This document shows positions 52,679 to 64,000 of a DNA stretch of 64,000 bases, piece after piece. The first letter of the stretch is position 1, and every line of letters begins with the position of its first letter. The notes beneath the pieces were generated by a model. That model was not told the origin of the DNA and did not search any database. It saw only the letters and a program-made list of their open reading frames with translations. The position numbers were made by a program, and so were the translations under genes. The stretch comes from Fratercula arctica (taxonomy: Eukaryota > Chordata > Aves > Charadriiformes > Alcidae): assembly GCA_947846985.1 (NCBI GenBank), contig CANTUZ010000008.1, positions 26,059,352-26,123,351 of the forward strand. Direction: 5' to 3'.

Positions 52679-54318
52679 GTCCAATAGCTACGGTGGTGCG
52701 GATAACCTACACCACTAACATTATCTTTTGTCAGAAAAGAAACCGCTGAGTTCTCTGAACTCATGAGAAAAGAGCTAGAGGTTCTCAGTTAAACTGACGC
52801 TAGTATCTCTTGTGGTATTTTTTTTTTAACTTTGTTTTACAAACCATATGTTGTTGTTTTTTAAAGTGCTTTTACTGGGAAGGAAATAACATAATGCTGT
52901 ATGTGGATGCACAGAGCAGTCACAGCACTGGGAGGTGCAGGGCACTGAGCAATGCTGAAAGGCGTGATATTATTAAAGATTGTAGTATTTTTTTTAGTAT
53001 ATGGCCTAGTTTGTAACTTCTTTCCCTGAAGCTGTGAAAGAGAACGGACAGCTGAGGGGTTTTGCCCAACCTGGTTGTCATGCCTCCCCTTTGCTGGGAG
53101 AGGAGGCTGTGCAATGACTTGATGACTGGCACAGCCGTGGGGGGCTGAGCCCGGGGGACATCTTGGAAGTGACCTGGACAAACACTTGAGGAAGGGAGGT
53201 ACAGCCAGAGTCTATATGCTGTATAGTTTGAAGACTACATCTTGTAAAGTGCCATTCCCTTGTACACAAACTCCTTGTTTTTTCTTGAGCTTGTTGGAAC
53301 TGGGAGTGTAAGTGCATGTCTGGAAAGAGAGGGCTGTTCTGGCTGAGGAAACAAGTGATCTCCGCCCCTTGGCAGCACCTATGTAGCTATGACTACAAGC
53401 CATACATATGAAAATATAAAAATACATTTCTTAGTATTAAAAGGATACTTAACAATAAGAATTAGATATATATTCAAACTGAAATGGCCATACTCAGCTG
53501 ATGAGAAGAATTATCTTGATGCGTGGTGTTAAATTTCACATACTTGTGCATCTAGATTTGAATCTTCTGCCTTGAGCTCACTACCAGTGTTGTGTAAATC
53601 AAACCATATGTTAGGCATCTTCAAAAGAAAACTGAGCAAACCACACAGTAATTAAAGTGGGTTTTGAAAAATCAGACTTTTTTTTTTTTGCTTATTTGAA
53701 GATTTATTGCTCTGCAGTTCTGCTGAGAATAAGTATCTTTACATTGCTTTGTGAACAGCATATTTTTTTCTCAGAGGATCCTAATTCTGAATAAATGTGG
53801 GAATCTGTGGTCTTTGTGCCATGTCCATTAGTGTTAAGAGGGGAAAAAACTATGAAGGGAATTCCCAAATGCAGCAGAATACATTTAGGGGACAGCAAAG
53901 CCTAACACTGTCTCAAAACTTTTCCTGTATCATCAGTTTGAAAGAGATACAAGTGTTGGTAGGCTTAATGAGGTTCTCAAATGACAGGAGGTCGTGTGCT
54001 GAGGTAGGAGTTGTGTGGTGACTCAGAGATGGCTACATTTGAGTTGCACGAATGCATTGGTTTTCAAGCAATGTGGTTATATTGCCTGAGTTCACCGAAG
54101 TAAAGACTGTGTTTTCCATGTGCCTTTCTTTACCAAAAGCTAATGTTGCGCTAGGTAGCGAGTAATTAGCAAGAAGGCTATAAAGAGGCATCCTGTTGAA
54201 ATTACTGAAATTAGGAGTAAAAGGACTGCATTGCCATTCAAAAAGATCCTGTTGAGAAAGACAGTACGTAACATTAGGCTCTACCTCATGTTACAAAAAG
54301 ATAATACTGGTAGGCTGT

Positions 54319-54772
54319 AGAATCATAGAATGGTTTGAGCTGGAAGGGACCTTAAAGATCATCTAGTTCCAGCCCCCCTGCCATGGGCAGGGACACCTCC
54401 CACTAGATCAGGCTGCTCAAAGCCCCATCCAGCCTGGCCTTGAACACCTCCAGGGATGGGGCATCCACAACTTCTCTGGGCAACCTGTTCCAGTGCCTCA
54501 CCACCCTCACAGTAAAGAATTTCTTCCTAATATTTAATCTAAATCTCCCCTCTTTCAGTTTGAAAACGTTACCCCTGTCCTATCACTCCACTCCCTGATA
54601 GAGTCCCTCCCTGTCTTTCTGTAGGCCCTGATTAGGTACTGGAAGGCTGCTGTAAGGTCTCCCCGGAGCCTTCTCTTCTCCAGGCTGAACAACCCCAACT
54701 CTCTCAGCCTGTCTTCACAGGAGAGGTGCTCCAGCCCCCTGATCATCTATGTGGCCCTTCTCTGGACCTGAT
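54319..54772 (-). mobile_element. CR1 LINE 3' fragment, minus strand
   Basis: On the minus strand it reads a remnant of the reverse-transcriptase end ([20 protein letters not shown], then KRRLRGDL), then the 3' UTR and tail ending CCATTCTATGATTCT. It lacks the AT-rich variant shared by the intron 12 and intron 14 copies, so belongs to a different lineage. Confidence 0.94.
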
Positions 54773-55029
54773 CAATGTAGTTTGTTTCCAAACCAGATCT
54801 TGCTCCCATAGCTACCTTTACTGACCTAAACATTGACTTTGCTTCGTGGTCTGCCGGCTGGGTGAGACATGGAGAACCTCTTGAAACTAAGCCAAAGTAA
54901 TGGGTGTTATGAGGTGTGTTTAATTCCAGTATATTGGAAAGCAGGTCATGTCTCACACTGAGATTCAGACTGTCCAAGGAGCTGTTATCCATTAAAACAT
55001 GAGATCAGTATTTCCTTCCATGAGTTGTA

Positions 55030-55997
55030 AATCATAGAATCTTTATGGTTGGAAGAGACCTTTAAGATCATCAAGTCCAACTGTTAACCTGGCACTGCCA
55101 AGTCACCTCTAAACCATGTCCCTCAGCACTACATCTACACATCTTTTAAACACCCCCAGGGATGGAAACTCAGCCACTTCCCTGGGCAGCCTGTTCCAAT
55201 GCTTGACAACCCTTTCATTAAATAATTTTTTCCTAATATCCAATCCAAACCTCCCCTGGTGCAACTTGAGGCCATTTCCTCTTGTCCTATGGCGTGTTAC
55301 TTGGGAAAAGAGACCAACACACACCTCTCTACAAACTCCTTTCAGGTAGTTGTAGACAGTGATAAAGTCTCCCCTCAGCCTCCTTTTCTCCAGGCTGAAC
55401 AACCCCAGCTCCCTCAGCTGCTCCTCATAAGACTTGTGCTCCAGACCCCACCAGCTCCGTTGCCCTTCTCTGGACCCGCTCCAACACCTCAATGTCTGTC
55501 TTGTAGTGACGGGTCCAAAACTGAAGACGGTACTTGAGGTGGGGCCTCGCCAGTACTGAGTACAGGGGGTCAATCACTTCCCTCATCCTGCTGGCCTCAC
55601 TATTCCTGTTACAAGCCAGGATGCTGTTGGCCTTCTTGGCCGCCTGGGCACACTGCTGGCTCATATTCAGCCATCTGTTGTTGACCAGCACCCCCAGGTC
55701 CTTTTCTGCCAGGCAGCTCTCCAGCCGCTCTTCCCCAAGCCTGTAACGCTGCATGGGGTTGTTGTGACCCAAGTGCAGGACCCGGCACTTAGCCTTTTTG
55801 AACCTCATACCATTGGCCTCGGCCCCTTGATCCAGCCTGTCCAGATCCTTCTGCAGAGCCTTTCTACCCTCAAGCAGGTCAACACTCCCGCCAAACTTGG
55901 TGTCCTCTGCAAACTGACTGAGGGTGCACTCAGTTCCCTCTTCCAGATCATTGATAAAGATGTTAAAGAGCACTGGCCCCAGTACTGAGCTGCCTCT
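55030..55997 (-). mobile_element. CR1 LINE 3' fragment with decayed reverse-transcriptase C-terminus
   Basis: About 970 bases. Minus-strand translation begins near the RT active-site block ([20 protein letters not shown]) and runs to the normal CR1 C-terminus ([13 protein letters not shown]), followed by a short 3' UTR. The usual FADD box reads FAED, so a catalytic Asp is replaced by Glu. Two open segments (55973-55425 and 55573-55109) lie in different frames, showing a frameshift near 55440-55460. The 5' end is truncated. The copy cannot encode an active enzyme. Confidence 0.95.
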
Positions 55998-58900
55998 CTA
56001 ACTCAGACTTTGAGGCAAAACCTCATAGGGTAACATTTTTGGCTTTCAGTGCCTCTGTTTCCCCATCTGTAAAATGCTATATCCATCTGGCAAGTGTGTT
56101 GTCCTACTTGTAAAGTTCTTGGTCTTGGCACAAGAATGCTATTGAGATGGCACAGCCATTATTTTTGTTAATGGGGCTTGTGGTATAATTAGAACTGCCT
56201 TATCTAACTTTTTTTCCAAGTAGAAGGTGGTATTAAAATCATCATGACATAGATAAATAAGGATGTTCAAGTACAGTATGGGATACGTTAAAGATCACCG
56301 TAGTTGTCATCTGTCAACTTTTGTTCTTTCCTTCTTCATTTTGTTGTTACTCTTTTTTGGGGGGCTGTGCAACTAGATATGAGGGTACTGTGATGCATGG
56401 GTCCCAAACAGCTAGTGTTTCTGTTGAAATTCACGTGTAGGGATGTGATATGTAACAAACCAAGGGAATACTGGTGAGATCACACCAAGTGACTGTTAGG
56501 TGTAATTTGGCAGGTTTAATGCTAGAAATGTTTACAGGCATCTTGTTAACTAGGGGAAAATTTTCCAGATTATTTATATTATTGTGTTAGTGTTCACCCT
56601 GTAGTTTCTACACTGTGATTCTGTCTGTCATGGATTCCAAGATTTCAAGCCTTAAAAAATTAAAACATACAAAACCTATGGATTTAAATTCTGCTAAGAT
56701 TAGCATTGAAACACACACTTTTAATCTACATGACTTTCTTAATACTTCTGTGAAATTCTAACAATTCAGTTTTTCCTGCTTCTTCCTTATTGACCTTGAC
56801 TATATGGAAATTATCTTTGGAACATGTATTTAAAACAGGAGTTCAGAATCATGAGCAGACACCCACGTGCGCTCATCGTCTGGAATTAAGTACTTTCATG
56901 ACAAAACAGGGTGTAGCATAAATCTGTTTGGATGTATCATTTTAATTAGGCAAGAATCGCTTGCAGAAACACTGGTCAAGTTGTGTTGTTTTGTTTAATA
57001 AGGGAAAAGATGATGCAAGTGTAAATTGTTGTAATGCTGAAATACTGTAGGTGTAGTTTCAGTGGAAGTACAATACAGTCAGGACTAATGTCTCTGATAT
57101 CTCATCCTGCTGGTTATTTGAAGGTCGTAAAATACCATTTCAGAGCACATGCTAAAACTTGCCACTATATTGTTTAGTTGTATCATATGAATATTTAATT
57201 TAAAGAAAATATTAAAAAAAGAAAAGGCTTATTTTTCAGGGCTTCATCAAACTGTGCTCACCTATAAATGGTGCCTGGCGCAAACTTTGACAGTTCCCTT
57301 TAAATTCTGTTGAAATTAAATACGAGAAAGCTTGTCAGGACTTTGAGGCTTGCTATGTATTTAGACAGTTCAGCTCCTAACTGTCTGGATTTGAGACATC
57401 CTGAAGTCCATTACCTACCTGTGTTATTCCTCAGCAAGAATTGATCTAGCCTGATACACTGGCAAAACAAAACTTTAATTGTTTTTCAGTACCGCACTTG
57501 AACGTACATGTCTTTTTATGAGAAGGTAGTCTTGTTTGCAGTAAAATCACCTCTTATTTCAAAGCTGTGCAGTGAGATAATGATAATGTCATAAATCTGC
57601 AGGTATGTCTGAGAGCGGTAGCTAGCCCTCTACTACAGGCATGTTTCCTGTGTAATATTGAACTTAATCTGTAGGGACTTCCAAATTGGGAAAACCAACG
57701 TGTACAGTACTGTATTTATACATCTAGGTGATGTCAAGCTTTCTGTTGCAGAAGGGGAAGTGCTGGATTTACTAAACCACATTATTTCTGTGATGCCTGC
57801 TAATCTCTTTTTCTTGTTTCTTTTCTTTCGCCACAACACTAAATGCCCTGTGGTATCTGTGTGATTTCAGGCAGCAATCCACTTTGTTAGTTTATTTCCC
57901 CTGGGTGTATTTGGAGTATTTTTGAAAGTCAATTTAAAAATTGCATGGATCCATTTGAAAGGAATACAGCAGTTTCCATTCAATTTTGCTGTACGAGAGC
58001 CTCTAGCAGGCTGGATTACCAGAGGCATGTAACTTCTTGGAAACCTAGTGTGGAACGGTAGAGCACAGGTCAACAGGAAAGGTGGTGCTAACACATCATG
58101 GCTCTGGTATGTGATGCTCTGGGTGAAGACTTGCAAGACCAGGAAAAGAAAATCATGTATAAGTAATATCTGCACTTAGTCACCAAGTCTGTTTAGGCAG
58201 ATACCACTTATGCATTTGAAGGTAATTGAGCAAGGCAGCGAACACTGCTCGCTTAAGTCACGGATTTTCAGTTGCACCTTGAACTTTGAAGAGCTGAAAT
58301 CAGTGAAACTTTAGTTGAGACTGAACCTCTGATTTTTCTTCTCATTAAATAAAACCATCGGGAGATTAACAAGCTGGGTAAAAGCAAATTTACTAATTTT
58401 GTATTTTCCAAACCAGAGCTGATTTAAAATGTTCAGCTCAAATCTGCAAGGATCAAGGCTGTCCAAGACGCTCTGCAAGAGGCAACTAAATGGCAGTGGC
58501 AACTGGTGAGCATCCTCCCAGACCTAGCTGTCCCTCTGCAGCACATCCGCTCTTTCTCCTGAGCGTCAGCATGACTTCTATTCACAAAGAAGATCTTGTG
58601 TGTTGCATCTGAACTGGCGTGCTGTGCCCAGTGGCTCCTGTCACAGCAGCGCATCTCTTTGGTCACACCTCACCCAAAGGCTTGGAGAGCAGTTTGCTAA
58701 ACCCTGTGAGCACTTGCGTTCGGCCTTGCTGACTCTTACAGCTACTGAGCTCAGCGATGGCTGAGCGGCTTCCCTCCCACTCACTCTTCTTCCTTCCCCA
58801 GCTAAGCAGCTGCGAGCTTTGTATCCAAAAACACGGCAACATTAGAGACGGTCCTGCCAGAGTTACTGTCCCTTAAAGCTGTGCCATCTGTAAGACAAGT

Positions 58901-61900
58901 CCACTGCCATTCAGGATTCAGAGAGAGAAGTCCTCTGAAAAGCTGACCTGAGCTAACACATCCCCAAACATTTCTCACTTACTTACCTGAAAGCTCCTCC
59001 CCACCCTCAAGGCTGTTGTATGCGTTTCCATTTCAAATTGCTGTTCCCCAGTTCTTGGTGCTCATGTCTCCTGTCACACCTTGCTAGAGAACATGTGCCG
59101 GTTTCTTTCTTGCCTCTCAATTCCACAGGTGCTTGTGCCTAAAGGCCACCACAGTGGTACCATTTAGGTGCTGTCTTCTGCCTTAAATCTCACTACAGCT
59201 TGTGGATGATCTGCATTTCCATATCTGGATTTCTAAAAGATTTTGCATATCTGTTTTGCCATGGCCTTAGCATTTAGTTTGGGTCCTGCTCCATACTAAA
59301 ACCAGAAGGACTTTTTGTCATCTTCTGACAGGGAAAAGTGATTGAATATCAAGCTTTCCATTTGTTGATAACTTTTCTTGTGATAGCTGTGGAAATGCTG
59401 TTATGACTGAGCAGAAAAAGTGGATAAATAGGTTTGCAGTCCAGAGATGTATGCTCTGCTGTTATTTTTATAAGACTTGTTCTTATTTTAATTAAGCTCC
59501 TTGTTCAACTTTTGAAGAAAATGTTTTACTGTGTTCTGTGATATAATTGTTAAAATAAGAATTTGCCTCACTCAATAAGCAAGAGGAAGAATTCAGGTGC
59601 TCAGCCCATGTATGTGGCAATATCATAAATGCAAGAAATTGTCCTCTTTACTTTGTTTATGTTCCCTGCAGAGACTTGAAGTACAAACCAGCTCATCAGT
59701 TTATGAAATCAAAGTTAAAGCTGACGTATCACCTGCCTTGCCTAAAGAAAGAGATAACAATTAGAGACTGTACTTTAAAAAATGGTGGGGATCAGTTCAT
59801 ATATAAAAGAATATAAACAAGCCTCCTGCTGGCAGTGTGAAGAACCCTGTAGAAATGTTGGATGTGTTCATGTGTGAGTAGAAGGTGTTTCTGCTAAAAT
59901 GGACCTCCAGCTTTCTGCTAAGTTCCTGCACAGCTTTGGAAAAAGCTGCACACAGGGAGTCAGAGCTAACAGATTTTACAATTAAACACTTTTTCTAGCT
60001 TACAGGACTCTAACTCGTGATCAAGATGCATGACATCTCAGGTAATGGCATATACCTTGCTGATTGACAGTTGGATAAACACAGACTTCATAAGGATTAT
60101 TGCTTGGTTTTCATAGTGTCTTGCGCGTTTGACACGCATGCAATCTGTGGACCTTAGGATGCTTTTGAAATTTGCCTCCTTAGTGGCCTGGGTTGATGTT
60201 GAGCTTCACCGAAACAAGGTTTCCTTTGTGTTCAGGTGGTGTAAAGATTTCACTGTTTGATCCACTCACGGGCTCGGATGTTTAGTGAGAAATGTAAGTT
60301 CTTCAATTTTACAAGGATATCTATTTTTAAGCCATTTTAAGCCATCAAGAAAAATTTTGTGGGAAATTTAGTTTAACTGCAGTGGCCATGTTGAGGGTGG
60401 ACTGACTCATGAGTGATAAAATTTTGGATGTGTTTGATGAAGTGTAATTCAGATAGAGTTGTAATCCTGTTGGGACAGAGGTGATGTGATTTCTCCTAGT
60501 AAATGAGACATCTAAATGGAGTCCTCTTTTAAGGAAAACATAGCATCAGAGGATGCTGCAGGTGTGAAGCACACAGTCTTGCAGCTCATGCCAAGTAATG
60601 CTTCTTAAATGATACACCGGAGCACTATTTTATGTAACTTGCCATCAGATGACATAAATTCTCTGACAACTGTTAACTACACTGAAGCAGGCATTCTTGG
60701 AATAGGTTGGTAGTACTGGAGCCAAGCAGTTAATCAGGTGTAACATGAGGCTTTGACATGATTTACTGCCTGCTGGTAGCTTGTACTGGGACTGTATTGT
60801 CCTTCTGTATGTACTGTTTAATAGTTTTAAGCTGTCCTTGGACAGGGCCCTATTGTAAACAAGCTGTCTGGCTTAACTGGGATATCCTGTAAAAATATGT
60901 TAATAAAAACTGAAGTCATTGTAAAGGATCCTGCTCCTACTATTTCTGCTTCCCAAACTATTCCCACAAGTACAGCACATGCTCTTAACTCTTGCTGCGC
61001 TGGTGCTTTGCTGATGCCTGCTCGTGTTGTAACACTTGTTTCAACACTGTTCAATCATCACATGCCATCTCAGCTGGCTGCTGCTGTGCGTGAATTCTCT
61101 CCTGCCTTGGCTTGCACAATGTAGAAATTCCCACCGAAATGAAGTTTATTCTCAGGGGGTCGCATAATTTTATTACCACTGGTTTTATTTCGTGTCCCTT
61201 CGTGTCTCTGCTTAGTCAGGTCTATGGACTGAGTTTTGAGTAGTACTTTATTTAGGTTAAAGGAGTTTTTTAAATGAGGTAACTTGGTATTAGAATATTA
61301 TGTCAGGTCCTTGTAGCCTGGAGCTAGTAGGTCAAGATACAACAGCAAAGCCTTACATGGAGTGTAATTTTCAGAAGGATGTTCTGAAAGAGAGACATCA
61401 TTCACTGAGGGCAACCTCTACTAGACTTTGTAGCTAGGGAAGGATGCTGAAAATGTGGGTTCTTGCAAAATGAGGTGTTGTTCCTTTAAACAGAGAGGTG
61501 TGCCCAAGTGGGTTTAGACATGCAGAATTTCTTGAGGAAACAGATGCTGAAAAGTGCGTGCTGAGAGTCTTGTCACAGAAATCACTGAATTTTATAGGAA
61601 GGGTGAGACATTTAGGAGACCCGCAGAGGCGACGGTGACCTGCAAGACGGGTCCTTGTTTTACTAACCTGCCTATGATTCCTGGAGGAAGATCTTGGAGT
61701 TCCTCGAGGAGGTTTCTGAAGCAGAGAGTGATGCTTTGGAGATGTTTCTGGTTCCTCCCTTTATTCTGCTGAGTACTCTGCAGAGCACAAATCCACTGGA
61801 ATATGGGTACCAGGATTTTAGCAGGACCTCAAAGGGACCCACTGGTGGCTCTAGAGAAATGCATCAATTCCAGCTTGCAATAGCCCCCTTCCACCCCACT

Positions 61901-63129
61901 CATTTTTTTGATAACAGCAAACTTGTGATATGCTTTCTTTTGTAAGTTAACATGTAATTTAGAATGTAAAGCAGGCATCAAATCTTCTTAGTAAGGATTT
62001 GGATCCTTCCCATAGATGTAAAAAACACTTGTGGGTTGTGTGGTGGTTTGAGAAGGGAAGGGTTGTGTGTGTGCAGCTGTTAAAGGCCATTAAAAAGTGA
62101 CCTGAGCCCCCCTGAGAGCAAGCCTGGGATCAACTGTAAATTGATAACGCAGATCTCCATAGTTTACGTCTCAAACACTAATTTCAGATTTTTAAATGGC
62201 AGAGTTTTGCTAAATGTTCTTATTCCAGGTATTGTGGTTACACTCATCTTTCATGTACTTTTAAAAATAGACTGCACAGCAAGTCATTGGCCGTGGGTGC
62301 AATTTAATAATTGAAGAGTTAATCTTTCAAATCTGAAAAAGAAGAATGAATATCCCTTGATGTATTTCCAGCATAGCAGTAAATTTAAAACTTATCCTAA
62401 AAAATAAGACAGAAAAAAAAGAAAAATGTGACCATTTTGATTTTATATTACAAAGGGACATATGAAAAATTATTTTTGTTGCTTGGTTTTTAAACTTACA
62501 GGTGTGTCTTGTCTTTGTTCTGGAAAACGCTTGTCACAACGCTGTAGTACTTGCTGTTATGGTTGTGCTGCTTTACAGGTTCAGTAGAGCTTGGAAAACT
62601 TTTGGAGGTGTTAGAGAGAACAAGATGGCAGGTGCTAATCTGGGTTTTAAAGAAGCTTGCAAGCATGCGCCCCGTGGTGCAGACACTGTGATGTCTTTTT
62701 TTCCCTTGATCCGATTAACTTAAAGTTACTGTAGTGAACTTTAAAAGATGGACATGCTGGTTGTTTCCTGTGTGTCAGTAACAAAATTACTTGGTCAAGA
62801 TGGTGGGGCTGGGCATCTGAGGCAATGTGTTTGCCAGAGAAGCAAGGAGTACTTTTTGGTGGAGTAGTAACCTGCAGAGAGATACTTCCCTGTAAAACCG
62901 CGTAGCTAACCAAATCCAGTTATAGTGCTTTGGGATCACAGTGGAGACAAAGCAGAGGCATTTACCTCAGCTAACAGCTTGGGACAGAAATGGTGCTTGC
63001 ACAGGGCTGAGGGGCCAGCAGCAGAGACCTGGCGCTGATGATGACGTCAAGTGTTTCTGCCGACATGAAAGCCTTGCGTGACCCCTCTCTGCAAGGTTTT
63101 GTTGAAACAGCAGCTACAGGAGTTAGAAT
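55998..63129. other. Intergenic region between CR1 copies, no gene recognised
   Basis: Seven kilobases of mostly unique, moderately AT-rich sequence. Open frames are all under about 105 codons and resemble nothing I recognise. No tRNA, snRNA or microRNA hairpin could be supported by eye. Confidence 0.55.
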
Positions 63130-64000
63130 ACATAGAATTGTCTAGATTGGAAGGGACCTTTAAGATCATCAAATCCAACTGTAAACCTAACACTGCCAAA
63201 ACCAGCACTAAACCATATCCCTAAGCACCATGTCTACCCATCTTTTAAATATCTCCTGGGATCACGATTCCACCACTTCCCTGGGCAGCCTGTTCCAATG
63301 CTTGACAACACTTTCAGAGAAGAAATTTTTTCCTAATATCCATTCTAAACCTTGCACAACTTGAGGCCATTTCCTCTTGTCCTGTCGCTTGCTATTTGGG
63401 AGAAGAGACAAACCCCCACCTCTCTACAACCTCCTTTCAGGTAGTTGTAGAGAGCGATAAGGTCTCCCCTCAGCCTCCTTTTCTCCAGGCTAAACAACCC
63501 CAGCTCCCTCAGCTGCTCCTCATAAGACTTGTGCTCCAGACCGCTCACCAGTTTCGTTGCCCTTCTCTGGACCCGCTCCAACACCTCAATGTCTGTCTTG
63601 TAGTGAGGGGCCCAAAACTGGACACAGTGTTCGAGGTGGGGCCTCGCCAGTACCGAGTACAGGGGGTCAATCACTTCCCTTGTCCTGCTGGCCACACTAT
63701 TGCTGTTACAAGCCAGGATGCTGTTGGCCTTCTTGGCCACCTGGGCACACTGCTGGCTCATATTCAGCCATCTGTTGTTGACCAGCACCCCCAGGTCCTT
63801 TTCTGCCAGGCAGCTCTCCAGCCACTCCTCCCCAAGCCTGTAACGCTGCATGGGGTTGTTGTGACCCAAGTGCAGGACCCGGCACTTGGCCTTGTTGAAC
63901 CTCATACCATTGGCCTCGGCCCACCGATCCAGCCTGTCCAGATCCTTCTGCAGAGCCTTTCTACCCTCAAGCAGGTCAACACTCCCGCCAAACTTGGTGT
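63130..64000 (-). mobile_element. CR1 LINE copy, minus strand, cut by the window end
   Basis: Same subfamily type as the 55.0 kb copy. An open segment of about 186 codons (63905-63345) carries the RT thumb/C-terminal region ([42 protein letters not shown]). A small deletion near 63350 shifts the frame before the normal C-terminus. The 5' part continues beyond position 64000. Confidence 0.95.

Larger units (their letters stand above)
45061..54318. other. Upstream intergenic region, no gene recognised
   Basis: No open frame here resembles a known protein. The N-terminal motor exon expected of MYO1B, the next gene in vertebrate synteny, was looked for and not found. The interval includes a G-rich skewed block (about 47640-48480) and a probable hAT-type element (52356-52678). 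Confidence 0.6.

Noticed and set aside
63345..63905. 186-codon reverse-transcriptase-like frame as a possible domesticated host gene
   Set aside because: It is a truncated, frame-broken CR1 copy with the standard 3' tail, the same type as the 55 kb copy; nothing suggests host use.
45061..64000. MYO1B coding exons expected upstream by synteny
   Set aside because: No myosin motor sequence was found on the plus strand; only a distant untranslated exon could be present.

Overview
The window is vertebrate nuclear DNA, almost certainly from a bird. It carries one clearly recognisable protein gene, STAT4, on the minus strand, and five sizeable CR1-type LINE fragments, the typical avian retrotransposon. 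The gene is compact: start codon to last confirmed coding base spans about 38 kb. I see no operon, CRISPR, rRNA, tRNA or prokaryote-like gene, and no previously undescribed multi-gene system. The noteworthy signals concern how STAT4 is spliced and how CR1 copies sit against its exons.

Layout. Positions 1 to about 3,580 are 3' flank with no recognised gene; the STAT1 neighbour expected from vertebrate synteny is not inside the window. Positions 4,446-42,257 hold 22 coding exons of STAT4, placed individually with GT-AG borders and consistent phase. They give 741 in-frame codons: N-terminal domain, coiled coil, DNA-binding domain, linker, SH2 domain and most of the transactivation tail. By analogy with mammals only about 8-10 C-terminal codons are missing, and I propose a tentative terminal exon at 3,580-3,661. 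The first coding exon has a splice acceptor one base before the ATG, so an upstream untranslated exon must exist, but I could not place it. Intron 3 (13.1 kb) is the largest intron.

Positions 44,580-45,060 form a GC- and CpG-rich block with a C20 tract and a TATA-like box in minus orientation. It is the best promoter candidate, either for STAT4 or for a divergent plus-strand transcript. Positions 45,100-64,000 are upstream intergenic DNA: a G-rich, strand-asymmetric stretch near 47.6-48.5 kb, a probable old hAT-type DNA transposon at 52.36-52.68 kb, and three minus-strand CR1 copies at 54.3, 55.0 and 63.1 kb, two of them retaining decayed reverse-transcriptase C-terminal frames.

Main points for follow-up: (1) a nearly identical inverted CR1 pair in introns 12 and 14 flanks exons 13-14; (2) the intron 12 CR1 ends about 23 bases from the exon 13 acceptor; (3) an in-frame stop embedded in the exon 22 donor would give a STAT4-beta-like protein if intron 22 were retained; (4) two donors 4 nt apart end exon 9.
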